Source: Candidatus Benthortus lauensis (GTDB lineage: Archaea; Thermoproteota; Nitrososphaeria_A; Caldarchaeales; Wolframiiraptoraceae). From it: a stretch of 32,748 bases of DNA. Of the stretch, positions 23,241-30,667 are shown one piece after another (the first letter of the stretch is position 1; the number at the start of each line of letters is the position of its first letter). The position numbers and the translations under genes were made by a program. The stretch spans positions 1 through 32,748 of the forward strand of contig JAHSRM010000087.1 of NCBI GenBank assembly GCA_021650775.1. Reading direction: 5' to 3'. Below the pieces are notes generated by a model. The model worked only from the letters and a program-made list of their open reading frames with translations, ran no database searches and had not been told where the DNA came from.

Positions 23241-24809
23241 ATGGTCGAGAAGGTTGAGCTTGTTCGGGATGAGGGTCTTGGGCCTGCGAGGCTGAGGCTT
23301 GGAGGAATCTTCGAGGACATATATGAGGTTGTGGATGGCGTGCCGAGGTTCAAGCTGTTCATAGATGGGAGATGGGAGTATAGCTCTGGTAAGGAGTTCC
23401 AGCCCACCCACTCGCCAATAGACGGGAGCGTGATAGCCTATGTCTCAAGGGCCTCCAAGGAGGATGCGGTCAGGGCCGTTGAAACCGCTGAGAAGAACCA
23501 GCCCAAGATAAGGAGCATAGCGGCGATAGAGAGGATAAGCATACTCCTGGACGCCATAGAGATTATGCGTGAGAACTTCGACTACTTCGTGGACGCCCTC
23601 GTCATAGATGGGGGTAAGCCGAGGCATAACGCCGAGAGCGAGGTCAAGGCAACGATGGAGAGGATGAGGATGACCATGCAGGAGGCGAGGAAGATATTCG
23701 GCGAATACATCCCCGGCGACTGGTCCCATGACACCGCTGGGAAGATAGCCCTCGTTATCAGGGAGCCTGTAGGAGTGGTCGCTGCGATAGGCCCCTTCAA
23801 CTACCCGCTATACATACCTGCGGCGAAGATTATCCCGGCCCTCGTCTCGGGGAACTCAGTGGTCGCCAAGCCCTCCAGCTACACGCCGATAACCCTCCTA
23901 CTCTTCGCAAAGGTCCTCCAGGAGGCAGGCCTCCCCGACGGAGTCTTCCAGGTAATCACAGGCCCGGGCAGGATAGGCTCCGAGATAGCCTCCCATCCAT
24001 CGGTCGGAGTCGTATCATTCACAGGGAGCACGGAGGTTGGGAAGGAGCTATACAGGGTCAGCGGTATGAAGCACATGCACCTTGAGCTAGGTGGGAAGGC
24101 GTATGCGATAGTGCTGGAGGACGCAGACCTAAAGCTGGCTGCAACCAAGTGCGTGGACGGGTCTTTCGCCAACAGCGGCCAGAGATGCGACGCCATCAGC
24201 TCCGTCCTCGTAATGGAGTCCGTCGCAGACGAGTTCGTGAATAACGTCTTAGAGAGGGCGAGGCAGTGGAAGTGGGGAGACCCGAGAATCCACGACGTCA
24301 TGATGGGGCCTCTAATCGACTCGGGTGCAGCCGAGAGGGTTCACTCGCTTGTTAAAGATGCCTTGGATAAGGGGGCTGAGCTGCTCATGGGAGGATACAT
24401 GGAGGGAGCATACTATGCCCCAACGGTTCTCGACAGGGTTCCCGAGGACGCCAAGATTCTCTGGGAGGAGATATTCGGCCCCGTGGTGGTGATTAAGCGT
24501 ATAAAGAGCGTGGAGGAGGCAATAGAGATAACCAGAAAGTCGAGATACGGCCTCGACTCCTGCATCTTCACCAACAACTTCTACAACATGTGGAGGATAG
24601 CCAAGGCCATGAAGGTCGGCGAGATAACCATAAACGACATGCCGAGGCACGGTGTAGGGTTCTTCCCCTTCGGAGGAGTCAAGGACTCAGGGATAGGCAG
24701 AGAAGGAATAGGATACTCGATAGACGAGATGACCGTCCTCAAGACAATAGTCTTCAACCTAGAGCCAGCCAAGCTCGGGAAAGGGAAACGCCAGAAGAAA
24801 CAGCGATGA
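23241..24809 (+). CDS. gapN: Non-phosphorylating glyceraldehyde-3-phosphate dehydrogenase (GAPN)
   Basis: 522 residues from ATG 23241. It is an aldehyde dehydrogenase-fold enzyme that oxidises glyceraldehyde-3-phosphate straight to 3-phosphoglycerate, bypassing PGK, typical of modified glycolysis in archaea. The cofactor-binding IGPFNYPLY, the FTGSTEVGKEL turn, catalytic Glu282 in HLELGGKAY and catalytic Cys316 in NSGQRCDAIS are all present; the RCDA context is characteristic of archaeal GAPN rather than general aldehyde dehydrogenases. The ATG at 23214 is rejected because it lies only a few nt after the TATA box. An unknown 186-residue protein overlaps its stop as ATGA. A separate phosphorylating GAPDH-PGK operon lies at 29642. 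Confidence 0.9.
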   Translation: MVEKVELVRDEGLGPARLRLGGIFEDIYEVVDGVPRFKLFIDGRWEYSSGKEFQPTHSPIDGSVIAYVSRASKEDAVRAVETAEKNQPKIRSIAAIERISILLDAIEIMRENFDYFVDALVIDGGKPRHNAESEVKATMERMRMTMQEARKIFGEYIPGDWSHDTAGKIALVIREPVGVVAAIGPFNYPLYIPAAKIIPALVSGNSVVAKPSSYTPITLLLFAKVLQEAGLPDGVFQVITGPGRIGSEIASHPSVGVVSFTGSTEVGKELYRVSGMKHMHLELGGKAYAIVLEDADLKLAATKCVDGSFANSGQRCDAISSVLVMESVADEFVNNVLERARQWKWGDPRIHDVMMGPLIDSGAAERVHSLVKDALDKGAELLMGGYMEGAYYAPTVLDRVPEDAKILWEEIFGPVVVIKRIKSVEEAIEITRKSRYGLDSCIFTNNFYNMWRIAKAMKVGEITINDMPRHGVGFFPFGGVKDSGIGREGIGYSIDEMTVLKTIVFNLEPAKLGKGKRQKKQR

Positions 24810-25366
24810 GGCATGAGAAGGTCCAGATAATACTAGATGCCTGGAAGAAGGTCTTCTCCCTGAGAACCCTCGGCGGAGGATACATCCGCCACTTCCTATT
24901 ATTTACCAGCCACGGAGTAGCCATAGTGGAGACAAGCCACGTCGACAACGTCCCGCCATGGAGGCAGGAAACAATACATGAGACCTTCGGTGAAGGAGAC
25001 CCCCTCTCCCACCTCTTCTGGGGACCCATACTCTCAACACTCTACGAGTATCTCTTCAAACATCAGAGGAGACGTGATGAAGAAGTCCTTAGGGGGCTTC
25101 GGCTTGGAGAACCAACCTTGGAGGAGGCCTTGGAAGCCCTCCAGGAACTCAGGAAGAGAATGGGCATATGGAGCATAAAGTTCAAGGAGTATCTCCCATA
25201 CGATTTGGTGAAGCTGCTTGAGATTGGCTCAAGTAGTCTTAGGCTGATTAGGGTGGGTGGAAAGAAGGAGGACTATGCCGTGTATCTTCCCGGGACCCGC
25301 TTCCAAGAATTTGTGGAGAGGGTTAAGGCCCTCGTCGGCGAGTCCAAGGTAAGGGTGAGGCAATAG
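24806..25366 (+). CDS. Unknown 186-residue protein translationally coupled to GAPN
   Basis: I do not recognise a family. The ATG overlaps the GAPN stop (ATGA at 24806-24809). The N-terminal part (1-55) has a beta-rich look: LGGGYIRHFLLFTSHGVAIV. The middle (75-120) is a charged helical stretch with KHQRRRDEEV and EALEALQELRKRM. The C-terminal part (120-180) is beta-rich again, with DLVKLLEIGSSSLRLIRVGG and YAVYLPGTRFQEFVERV. Two beta segments with a helical connector could be a PH-like or similar small fold, but this is guesswork. There is no signal peptide or membrane span, so it is cytoplasmic. Coupling suggests a role tied to GAPN dosage or to sugar metabolism. Confidence 0.8.
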   Translation: MRHEKVQIILDAWKKVFSLRTLGGGYIRHFLLFTSHGVAIVETSHVDNVPPWRQETIHETFGEGDPLSHLFWGPILSTLYEYLFKHQRRRDEEVLRGLRLGEPTLEEALEALQELRKRMGIWSIKFKEYLPYDLVKLLEIGSSSLRLIRVGGKKEDYAVYLPGTRFQEFVERVKALVGESKVRVRQ

Positions 25367-25374
25367 ATATATTG
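25365..25374 (+). promoter_or_regulatory. TATA-like box of the seryl-tRNA synthetase gene
   Basis: AGATATATTG, partly overlapping the stop of the preceding gene. It is centred about 35 nt before the ATG at 25404, giving a leader of only some 9 nt. Confidence 0.45.
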
Positions 25375-25403
25375 CCTGAGCTGTCCAGGGTTTCACGGGA
25401 CTC

Positions 25404-26954
25404 ATGGAGCTTAGGTTTCGCCTCGAGGGATACATAGAGCTGACATCGGATATCAGCAGGGTTATGGGCGAGATAGGTGAGGCGGTCAAGGAGGCGAACG
25501 AGTCATTCAGGAAGGGTGCCAGAAACGAGCCCGGGGAGGCTGCCGTGATAGCCGAGTATGGGGGTGAGGGGAGACGCCTAAAGGTTAGGATATTCTCGGG
25601 ACGTGCCGTGAGGGCCCATGACGCCCTCCTCAGGTTCAAGAATATTCTGGCAGGGAAGGTTGGGCCTAGGAGGGTTGGTGTGAGGGATGTGGTGGCAGAG
25701 GTGGTTGAGGTGTGGGTCTCGGGCGGCCACGTTGGCAGGGAGAGGGCCGAGGAGCTTCTGAAAGGCGTTGCGGAGGTAAGCGAAGAGAACGGGCAGCTCC
25801 ACCTAATCTTCAGAAACCTGAGCGACAAGGACATCAAGAACAGGGTAATCGACAGGGCGGTCAAGCTCGTGAGGGTTGAGGAGAAGGTCGAGGAGAGGGC
25901 GGAGGGCAGGCTCGCACCCTTCGGAACGGTTCTGAAGCAGGGGGAGGAAAAACCCTTCAAGCTTGACAAGGAGATAGCGTCGGAGGCCGAGAGACTCGGG
26001 TGGATTAAGAGGTATCCCGGGAGAGGTCAGTGGATATTCGGGCCGCCTATGACAGCCCTCCTGAGAGCCTTGTCGGAGCTGATAATCGAGAGGGTGGCCA
26101 AGCCCCTTGGATTCGAGGAGTGGATGTTCCCACGCCTCATGCCCATGGAGGTCTTCAAGAAGCTAACCACATACGTGGAGCACCTGCCCGAGGGACTCTT
26201 CTATGTCTGCGCACCCCCAAGGGACCCGCACGCACTCGACGACTTCAAGAGGGAATACACTTTGAAGAGGGAGCTGAGGGTGGACCTCTTGAGGGAGAAG
26301 CTGGAGAACCCGGGATACGTGATGGAGGCTGTTCAATGCCCGCCCTTCTACCAATACTTCAGCGGAGAGATAGTCAGGCTCGAGGACCTCCCGGTAAAGG
26401 CATACGACCTCCTGGGGGGATGGACTTGGAGGAACGAGGCCGGAGGAGTCGAGGGCATAGTCAGGACAAACGAGTTCTGGAGGATGGAGATGGTCTTCCT
26501 CGCCTCACCCCAAGACGCAGTCGAGATAAGGAACAAGGTAACCGACCTAACCGTCGAGCTGCTGGACAAGGAACTCGACATGGAGTGGAGGATAGTGGCG
26601 GGGGCGCCCTTCTTCCTCTCACCCGAGGAGGCGTCGAAACGCATGATAGATGTCTCGGACATAAACAGGGTTCCAACCCTTGACGTGGAGGTCTACCTAC
26701 CTTACCGTGGCCCGAGGGACAAGGCCGAGTGGCTCGAGATAACCGCCGCAACGGTCCATAAGGACTTCTATGTCAAGAATTTCAGGATAAAGGAGGCTAA
26801 GGGCAGGGAGATATGGACAGGGTGCGTGGGCCACGGATTAACCAGGTGGGCGGCGGGGTTCCTCGCCAGGCATGGATTCAGCTTCGATGACTGGCCCAAG
26901 CCCGTCAGGGAGAAGATTGGGAGGCTTCCCCAACCCGTCAAGACCGTAACTTGA
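25404..26954 (+). CDS. serS: Seryl-tRNA synthetase, type 2 (archaeal/methanogen form)
   Basis: 516 residues. It is not the common SerRS. The N-terminal domain (1-165) is the alpha/beta type of the rare form, with RIFSGRAVRAHDALLRFK. The catalytic domain carries the zinc-site residues of type-2 SerRS: Cys312 (AVQCPPFYQYF), Glu357 (RTNEFWRME) and Cys474 (IWTGCVGHGLTRW), close to Cys306, Glu355 and Cys461 known for the Methanosarcina barkeri enzyme. The C-terminal GFLARHGFSFDDWP also matches. This form was first known from methanogens. Class II motif 2 and 3 Arg residues are present. The start fits a TATA-like box ~35 nt upstream. FAU-1 follows 19 nt later. Confidence 0.9.
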   Translation: MELRFRLEGYIELTSDISRVMGEIGEAVKEANESFRKGARNEPGEAAVIAEYGGEGRRLKVRIFSGRAVRAHDALLRFKNILAGKVGPRRVGVRDVVAEVVEVWVSGGHVGRERAEELLKGVAEVSEENGQLHLIFRNLSDKDIKNRVIDRAVKLVRVEEKVEERAEGRLAPFGTVLKQGEEKPFKLDKEIASEAERLGWIKRYPGRGQWIFGPPMTALLRALSELIIERVAKPLGFEEWMFPRLMPMEVFKKLTTYVEHLPEGLFYVCAPPRDPHALDDFKREYTLKRELRVDLLREKLENPGYVMEAVQCPPFYQYFSGEIVRLEDLPVKAYDLLGGWTWRNEAGGVEGIVRTNEFWRMEMVFLASPQDAVEIRNKVTDLTVELLDKELDMEWRIVAGAPFFLSPEEASKRMIDVSDINRVPTLDVEVYLPYRGPRDKAEWLEITAATVHKDFYVKNFRIKEAKGREIWTGCVGHGLTRWAAGFLARHGFSFDDWPKPVREKIGRLPQPVKTVT

Positions 26955-26973
26955 AGCCCATCTAACCGGGGCC

Positions 26974-27921
26974 ATGAGGTTCGCAATAAGGGGGATATAC
27001 TCAACGGCCCTCATCAAGGTTCTACTTGACGGAGGCTTCGAGCTGACGAATCCCACGAGGTCTCAGCGTGAGAGGTTCGGGGCGGAGGACAGGGGCGAGG
27101 CCGACATCCTAATCCAGGAGAACCTCAGGAACAGGCATTACGTCGAGTTGAGGGGCTTGAGGGAGGCCGTGGACGAAGCCGTGGAGCATATCACTAAGAG
27201 GATTGGGGACACCCTGGTCCTCAGGAGGGATGACGGAGACCTGGCGAGGGCTAGGATAGGGTTCCCAGCGCATTCGAAGAAGGTCTTGGATGAGGTGAGG
27301 TCCGAGGTGGCCTACACGGTTCCCTGGCACCACTACTGTAGGGCTGGGGGAGAAGCCCTCTCAACCCTCGTAAGCTTTGCGGAGGACTTGGTAGAGCAGG
27401 GGGTAGCGTCCGAGGGAGATGTCTCGAGGCTCTTCGAGGATATGGTCGCCCGCATGTCCCCCAGGAGGGGGGTTGTAGTCAAGATACTCCACGACAAACC
27501 CGACGGAACCACGCTAAAGCTAAGGCCGGGCAAAACCGTGTGGCGAGGAAGCGGTGAGGTGAAGATTCAGAGGAGAATCATGGGAGGCGGGTCCTACGAT
27601 GGACTCAACGTCCCCAAGTCCCCGGGAGACTACGCAATAACCGAGGCAAAGCTGATGGAATGGTATACCAAGACAAGATACTTCGACATCTCCGGAAACC
27701 TCAAGGGGACATACTATAATGTCTGCACGCCCGTGGCCCTCTACCCAGACCATATACACTACTTCGACCTGGAGGTGGATGTGGTTGTTTACCCCGATTC
27801 ACGCTCGGAGATAATTGACGCTGAGAAGCTTGAGAACGCTGTTGAGGAGGGTAGGATTCCCAGGGGGCTTGGGGAGAAGGCGTTGAGGAAGGCTGAGGAG
27901 CTGGCTGAGAAGCAGCCCTAA
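26974..27921 (+). CDS. FAU-1-like RNA-binding protein (RNase E/G-type with DUF402)
   Basis: 315 residues. The opening RFAIRGIYSTALIKVLLDGGF is the hallmark of archaeal FAU-1 (AU-rich RNA binding), followed by an S1/RNase E-like region (ADILIQENLRNRHYVELRG). The C-terminal part (~175-300) is a DUF402 domain: GVVVKILHDKPDGTTLKL, the GDYAITEAKLMEWYTKTRYF block, then YFDLEVDVVVYPDSRSEIID. FAU-1 of Pyrococcus binds U/AU-rich RNA and has been implicated in 5S rRNA processing. This protein is clearly shorter than the ~470-residue Pyrococcus form. The stop TAA overlaps the convergent ECF gene by 4 nt. Confidence 0.88.
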   Translation: MRFAIRGIYSTALIKVLLDGGFELTNPTRSQRERFGAEDRGEADILIQENLRNRHYVELRGLREAVDEAVEHITKRIGDTLVLRRDDGDLARARIGFPAHSKKVLDEVRSEVAYTVPWHHYCRAGGEALSTLVSFAEDLVEQGVASEGDVSRLFEDMVARMSPRRGVVVKILHDKPDGTTLKLRPGKTVWRGSGEVKIQRRIMGGGSYDGLNVPKSPGDYAITEAKLMEWYTKTRYFDISGNLKGTYYNVCTPVALYPDHIHYFDLEVDVVVYPDSRSEIIDAEKLENAVEEGRIPRGLGEKALRKAEELAEKQP

Positions 27922-28553
27922 CCTTTCCTCTTAATCCTCGCATAGAACCATGGCCTCGCAAAGCTCAGGAACAACCCATCCCTTATCATGAAGTTTAGGA
28001 GGAATATGGAGGGGACGAGGCTCAGGAAGACGTGGAGGGCGTTGTATATAGCCGTGAAGACCAGGACCAGTATGAGGGCTGAGAGGCCAGCCTCCAGCTG
28101 CACCCCGAGGCTATGCGAGACCATGTATGCTGCGAACTCGAGGAACTCTGGGAACAGGATTACCAGGACGACGTAGTTTGCGAGGGTCATGACCAGGACC
28201 CTGAGTGTTATGCCGAGGGTGAAGCAGAGGGGGACTCCCAGCCTATAGCTCCTCGAGAGCCTCAGGCCAGCCCAGATACCCGTCAAGGTGGAGACCACGG
28301 CCAGAAACTTCATGGCAGGCCCAATCGGGACGAACTCGCCCACAAGGTTCAGGATACCCCAATATGTCAGGGCCGATATAAACCCGGGGATAGGCCCGAA
28401 CCCCAGGAACGCCAGGAAGACAGGTATCTCCGCCACATCAAACTTTAGGTAGGGGATTACGGGGAAGGGGAAGCTCAGGGGCAGGGCGGCGAGAACCGAT
28501 GCAAGGGCTCCGAAGACTGCTGAGGAGGCGATTGCAAGGCTTAGCCTCGTCAT
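27918..28553 (-). CDS. ECF transporter S component, RibU-like
   Basis: 211 residues from ATG 28553 (an in-frame TTG two codons upstream is possible). About six hydrophobic segments are present. The region PYLKFDVAEIPVFLAFLGFG, followed by PAMKFLAVVSTLTGIWAG, matches the RibU-type substrate-binding subunits of energy-coupling factor vitamin transporters, so riboflavin or a related compound is the likely substrate. The K-F-D...E-I-P block recalls the RibU L.KYD..D.P motif. No EcfA or EcfT is nearby, so it would share a distant energising module. A close paralogue lies at 31847-32488. A TATA-like CATAAAAC on the plus strand at 28581-28588 is ~26-30 nt upstream. Confidence 0.85.
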   Translation of the reverse strand: MTRLSLAIASSAVFGALASVLAALPLSFPFPVIPYLKFDVAEIPVFLAFLGFGPIPGFISALTYWGILNLVGEFVPIGPAMKFLAVVSTLTGIWAGLRLSRSYRLGVPLCFTLGITLRVLVMTLANYVVLVILFPEFLEFAAYMVSHSLGVQLEAGLSALILVLVFTAIYNALHVFLSLVPSIFLLNFMIRDGLFLSFARPWFYARIKRKG

Positions 28554-28625
28554 CTTCAACTACTTGCCGTCAAGTCAATTCATAAAACGTGAGATTCAAC
28601 ACATTATTGCGTATTTTTAAGCGGG

Positions 28626-29462
28626 TTATGGGAGGACCCCGCTGAAGAAGTCTCTCACAACCTTCTCATAGTCCTCTGGCTCACCCACGTCGACCCAATA
28701 CCCGTTATGGACGTATGCGTAGAGCTTGCCCTCGTCTGCCAGGTCCGGGAAGACCTCCTCCTCAAGCGAGGCGGGCTTACCCGCGGGGATATACTCGAAT
28801 ATGCTAGGCTCGAAGACGTAGATTCCTGCGTTCACGAGGCCTGGGGCTGGGTGCCGTGGCTTCTCCCTGAAGGCTATAACCCTTCCGTCATCATCCATTG
28901 AGACGAGGCCGAACCTGCTGGCGTCATCTACGCGGGTCAGGACCATGGTGGCCACGGCATCCTTCTCCCTGTGATACTTCACGAGCCTGGAGATGTTGAG
29001 GTCGTCGAAGATTATGTCTCCGTTTATGGTTAGGAAGGTGCTGTTCAGCTTCTTCTCGGCGAGCTTCACCGCCCCACCCGTCCCCATAGACTTCTCCTCA
29101 ATCGAGTAATCTATCGTTACACCCAGCCCAGAGCCGTCCCCAAAATACCTGATTAGGTGCTCGGCCAGGTAGCCGACCGCCAGGATGAAGCTGTATATTC
29201 CCTGCTTCTTGAGCTTGAGGATTAGGTGCTCCAGGAGGGGTTTGTATCCCACGGGCATCATGGGCTTCGGGATGCTGACGGTGAGGGGACGCATACCTAT
29301 CCCGGGGCCACCGCAGAGAATCAAGGCCCTAAGAGACTCCCTCATCAGCTTCTCCCTAACCGCATCGATGATGAAGGCGCTCCTCTTCCTAGGAGGAACA
29401 TGAGCCTTCAGAGCATCCCACAAATCGGCTGGAAACTCTATGCTCGTCCTATGCTTATGCAT
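28626..29462 (-). CDS. Ribbon-helix-helix / sugar-phosphate nucleotidyltransferase fusion
   Basis: 278 residues from ATG 29462, which a TATA box exactly 26 nt upstream makes leaderless. Residues 1-43 form a ribbon-helix-helix DNA-binding domain: strand HRTSIEFPADLWDALKAHV, then KRSAFIIDAVREKLM. Residues ~45-278 are a nucleotidyltransferase of the GlmU/RmlA/GMPP type: LILCGG...PLTVSIPKPMMPVG, VGYLAEHLIRYFG, INGDIIFD and WVDVGEPEDYEKV. The two metal-binding Asp regions are present. However, the usual GTRLRPLT loop reads GIGMRPLT (residues ~54-61), so the conserved Arg is Gly. The domain may bind nucleotide or sugar without normal catalysis. It faces gapA-pgk across a repeat-rich promoter region. 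Confidence 0.85.
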   Translation of the reverse strand: MHKHRTSIEFPADLWDALKAHVPPRKRSAFIIDAVREKLMRESLRALILCGGPGIGMRPLTVSIPKPMMPVGYKPLLEHLILKLKKQGIYSFILAVGYLAEHLIRYFGDGSGLGVTIDYSIEEKSMGTGGAVKLAEKKLNSTFLTINGDIIFDDLNISRLVKYHREKDAVATMVLTRVDDASRFGLVSMDDDGRVIAFREKPRHPAPGLVNAGIYVFEPSIFEYIPAGKPASLEEEVFPDLADEGKLYAYVHNGYWVDVGEPEDYEKVVRDFFSGVLP

Positions 29463-29555
29463 ACTATTACATCCCCTATATGCACATATAACCATTATGC
29501 ACTATTTTCCAGGCCTGAAAGACCTGCATGTATGAGATGGTATGCAGATTCATAC
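29456..29555. promoter_or_regulatory. Divergent control region with TATGCA cluster and nested inverted repeats
   Basis: TATGCA occurs at 29456-29461, 29479-29484, 29496-29501 and 29541-29546, two as TATGCAC 17 bp apart. A reverse copy TGCAT lies at 29525-29529, forming CTGCAT...ATGCAG (29524-29529 and 29542-29547). GTATGA at 29530-29535 pairs with TCATAC at 29550-29555. One copy covers the fusion gene's start codon and another touches its TATA box (29484-29491), a typical autorepression layout. Confidence 0.55.
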
Positions 29556-29611
29556 GATTTTCTGAATTATGTCTAATTTTTCCGAAATTTCATGCGTGTT
29601 TAACGTAATAA

Positions 29612-29619
29612 TTAAAAGT
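29612..29619 (+). promoter_or_regulatory. TATA-like box of the gapA-pgk operon
   Basis: TTAAAAGT centred near 29615, 26 nt before the ATG at 29642, so the operon mRNA is probably leaderless. The inverted repeats at 29524-29555 lie 57-88 bp further upstream. Confidence 0.5.
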
Positions 29620-29641
29620 TTGGTGAACATATTTCGTATCG

Positions 29642-30667
29642 ATGCTGCGTGTTGGGATTAATGGGATGGGTAGGATTGGGAGGCTCTTCCTTAGGGCTGC
29701 CTTGAGGAGCCCTGAGTATGGTAGGAGATTCCAGGTTGTTGCCTTTAATGACTTGTTCGATACCAGGTCCGTCGCCTTTCTCCTGAAGTATGACTCGGTT
29801 CATGGTAGGCTGTCTAATGAGGTTGGCTTCTCGGAGAGTCATGTAAGCGTGGATGGATGGGAGATTAGGGCGTTCAGGGAGCCTGACCCCTCCAAGATTC
29901 CCTGGGGGGAGGAGGACGTAGACCTGGTGGTCGAGGCCACGGGGAGATTCACTGCGAGGTCTGATGCAGCGAAGCATCTTAGGGACACCGTGAAGAAGGT
30001 CTTAATCTCCGCGCCCTCCAAGGACGCAGACGTAACCATAGTCCCGGGAGTGAATGACGGCGCCCTCGACCTCGGGAGACATGACGTTATCTCGGCTGCA
30101 TCATGCACGACCAACTGCCTGGCACCCATGGTGAAGGTCCTCCTAGACAACTTCGGCCTAAGGAAGGGATACATGACGACGGTCCACGCATTCACGAATG
30201 ACCAGAGGCTGCTCGACCTATTCCACAAGGACCTGAGGAGGGCCAGGGCCGCAACCCTCTCCATAATCCCGACCACCACAGGTGCGGCTAAGGCTCTCCA
30301 TCTTGTTATCCCTGAGGTTAAGGGTAAGATGCATGGTCTCGCCCTCAGGGTTCCTGTTGCCGATGGCTCGATAACGGATTTGGTAGCCTTGCTTGGGAGG
30401 GAGGTGAGCGTCGAGGAGGTTAGGGAGGCGTATAGGAGGGCTGCGGAAAATGAGATGAAGGATATCTTGGAATACACGGAGGACCCGATAGTTTCAGCCG
30501 ACATAATAGGGAACCCCCACTCATGCATCATAGATGGAGCGAGCATAACCATCCTCGAGGGGAGGAACGACCTGGTCAAGATTCTCGGATGGTATGACAA
30601 CGAGTGGGGATACTCCAACAGGCTGGTGGACATAGTCTCCAGAATCGCCCGAGAGGGGATTCCATGA
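29642..30667 (+). CDS. gapA: Phosphorylating glyceraldehyde-3-phosphate dehydrogenase, bacterial (class I) type
   Basis: 341 residues. All landmarks are those of bacterial and eukaryotic GAPDH, not of the usual archaeal class II enzyme: VGINGMGRIGRLFLRA at the N-terminus, the FNDLFDTRSVAFLLKYDSVH segment, catalytic Cys155 in SAASCTTNCLAP, His182 in TTVHAFTNDQ, TTTGAAKAL, and WYDNEWGYSNRLVD at the C-terminus. Asp37 after Asn36 at the end of the second strand favours NAD over NADP. The stop overlaps the pgk start as ATGA. With GAPN in the same genome, this pair probably serves gluconeogenesis or a separately controlled flux. It is probably a transfer from bacteria in an old lineage; its codon use looks like that of its neighbours. 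Confidence 0.95.
   Translation: MLRVGINGMGRIGRLFLRAALRSPEYGRRFQVVAFNDLFDTRSVAFLLKYDSVHGRLSNEVGFSESHVSVDGWEIRAFREPDPSKIPWGEEDVDLVVEATGRFTARSDAAKHLRDTVKKVLISAPSKDADVTIVPGVNDGALDLGRHDVISAASCTTNCLAPMVKVLLDNFGLRKGYMTTVHAFTNDQRLLDLFHKDLRRARAATLSIIPTTTGAAKALHLVIPEVKGKMHGLALRVPVADGSITDLVALLGREVSVEEVREAYRRAAENEMKDILEYTEDPIVSADIIGNPHSCIIDGASITILEGRNDLVKILGWYDNEWGYSNRLVDIVSRIAREGIP

Noticed and set aside
25404-26954. Threonyl-tRNA synthetase
   Set aside because: A class II synthetase of this size with an archaeal N-terminal domain first suggested ThrRS, but the Cys/Glu/Cys zinc residues, IWTGCVGHGLTRW segment and N-terminal SGRAVRAHDALLR match type-2 SerRS.
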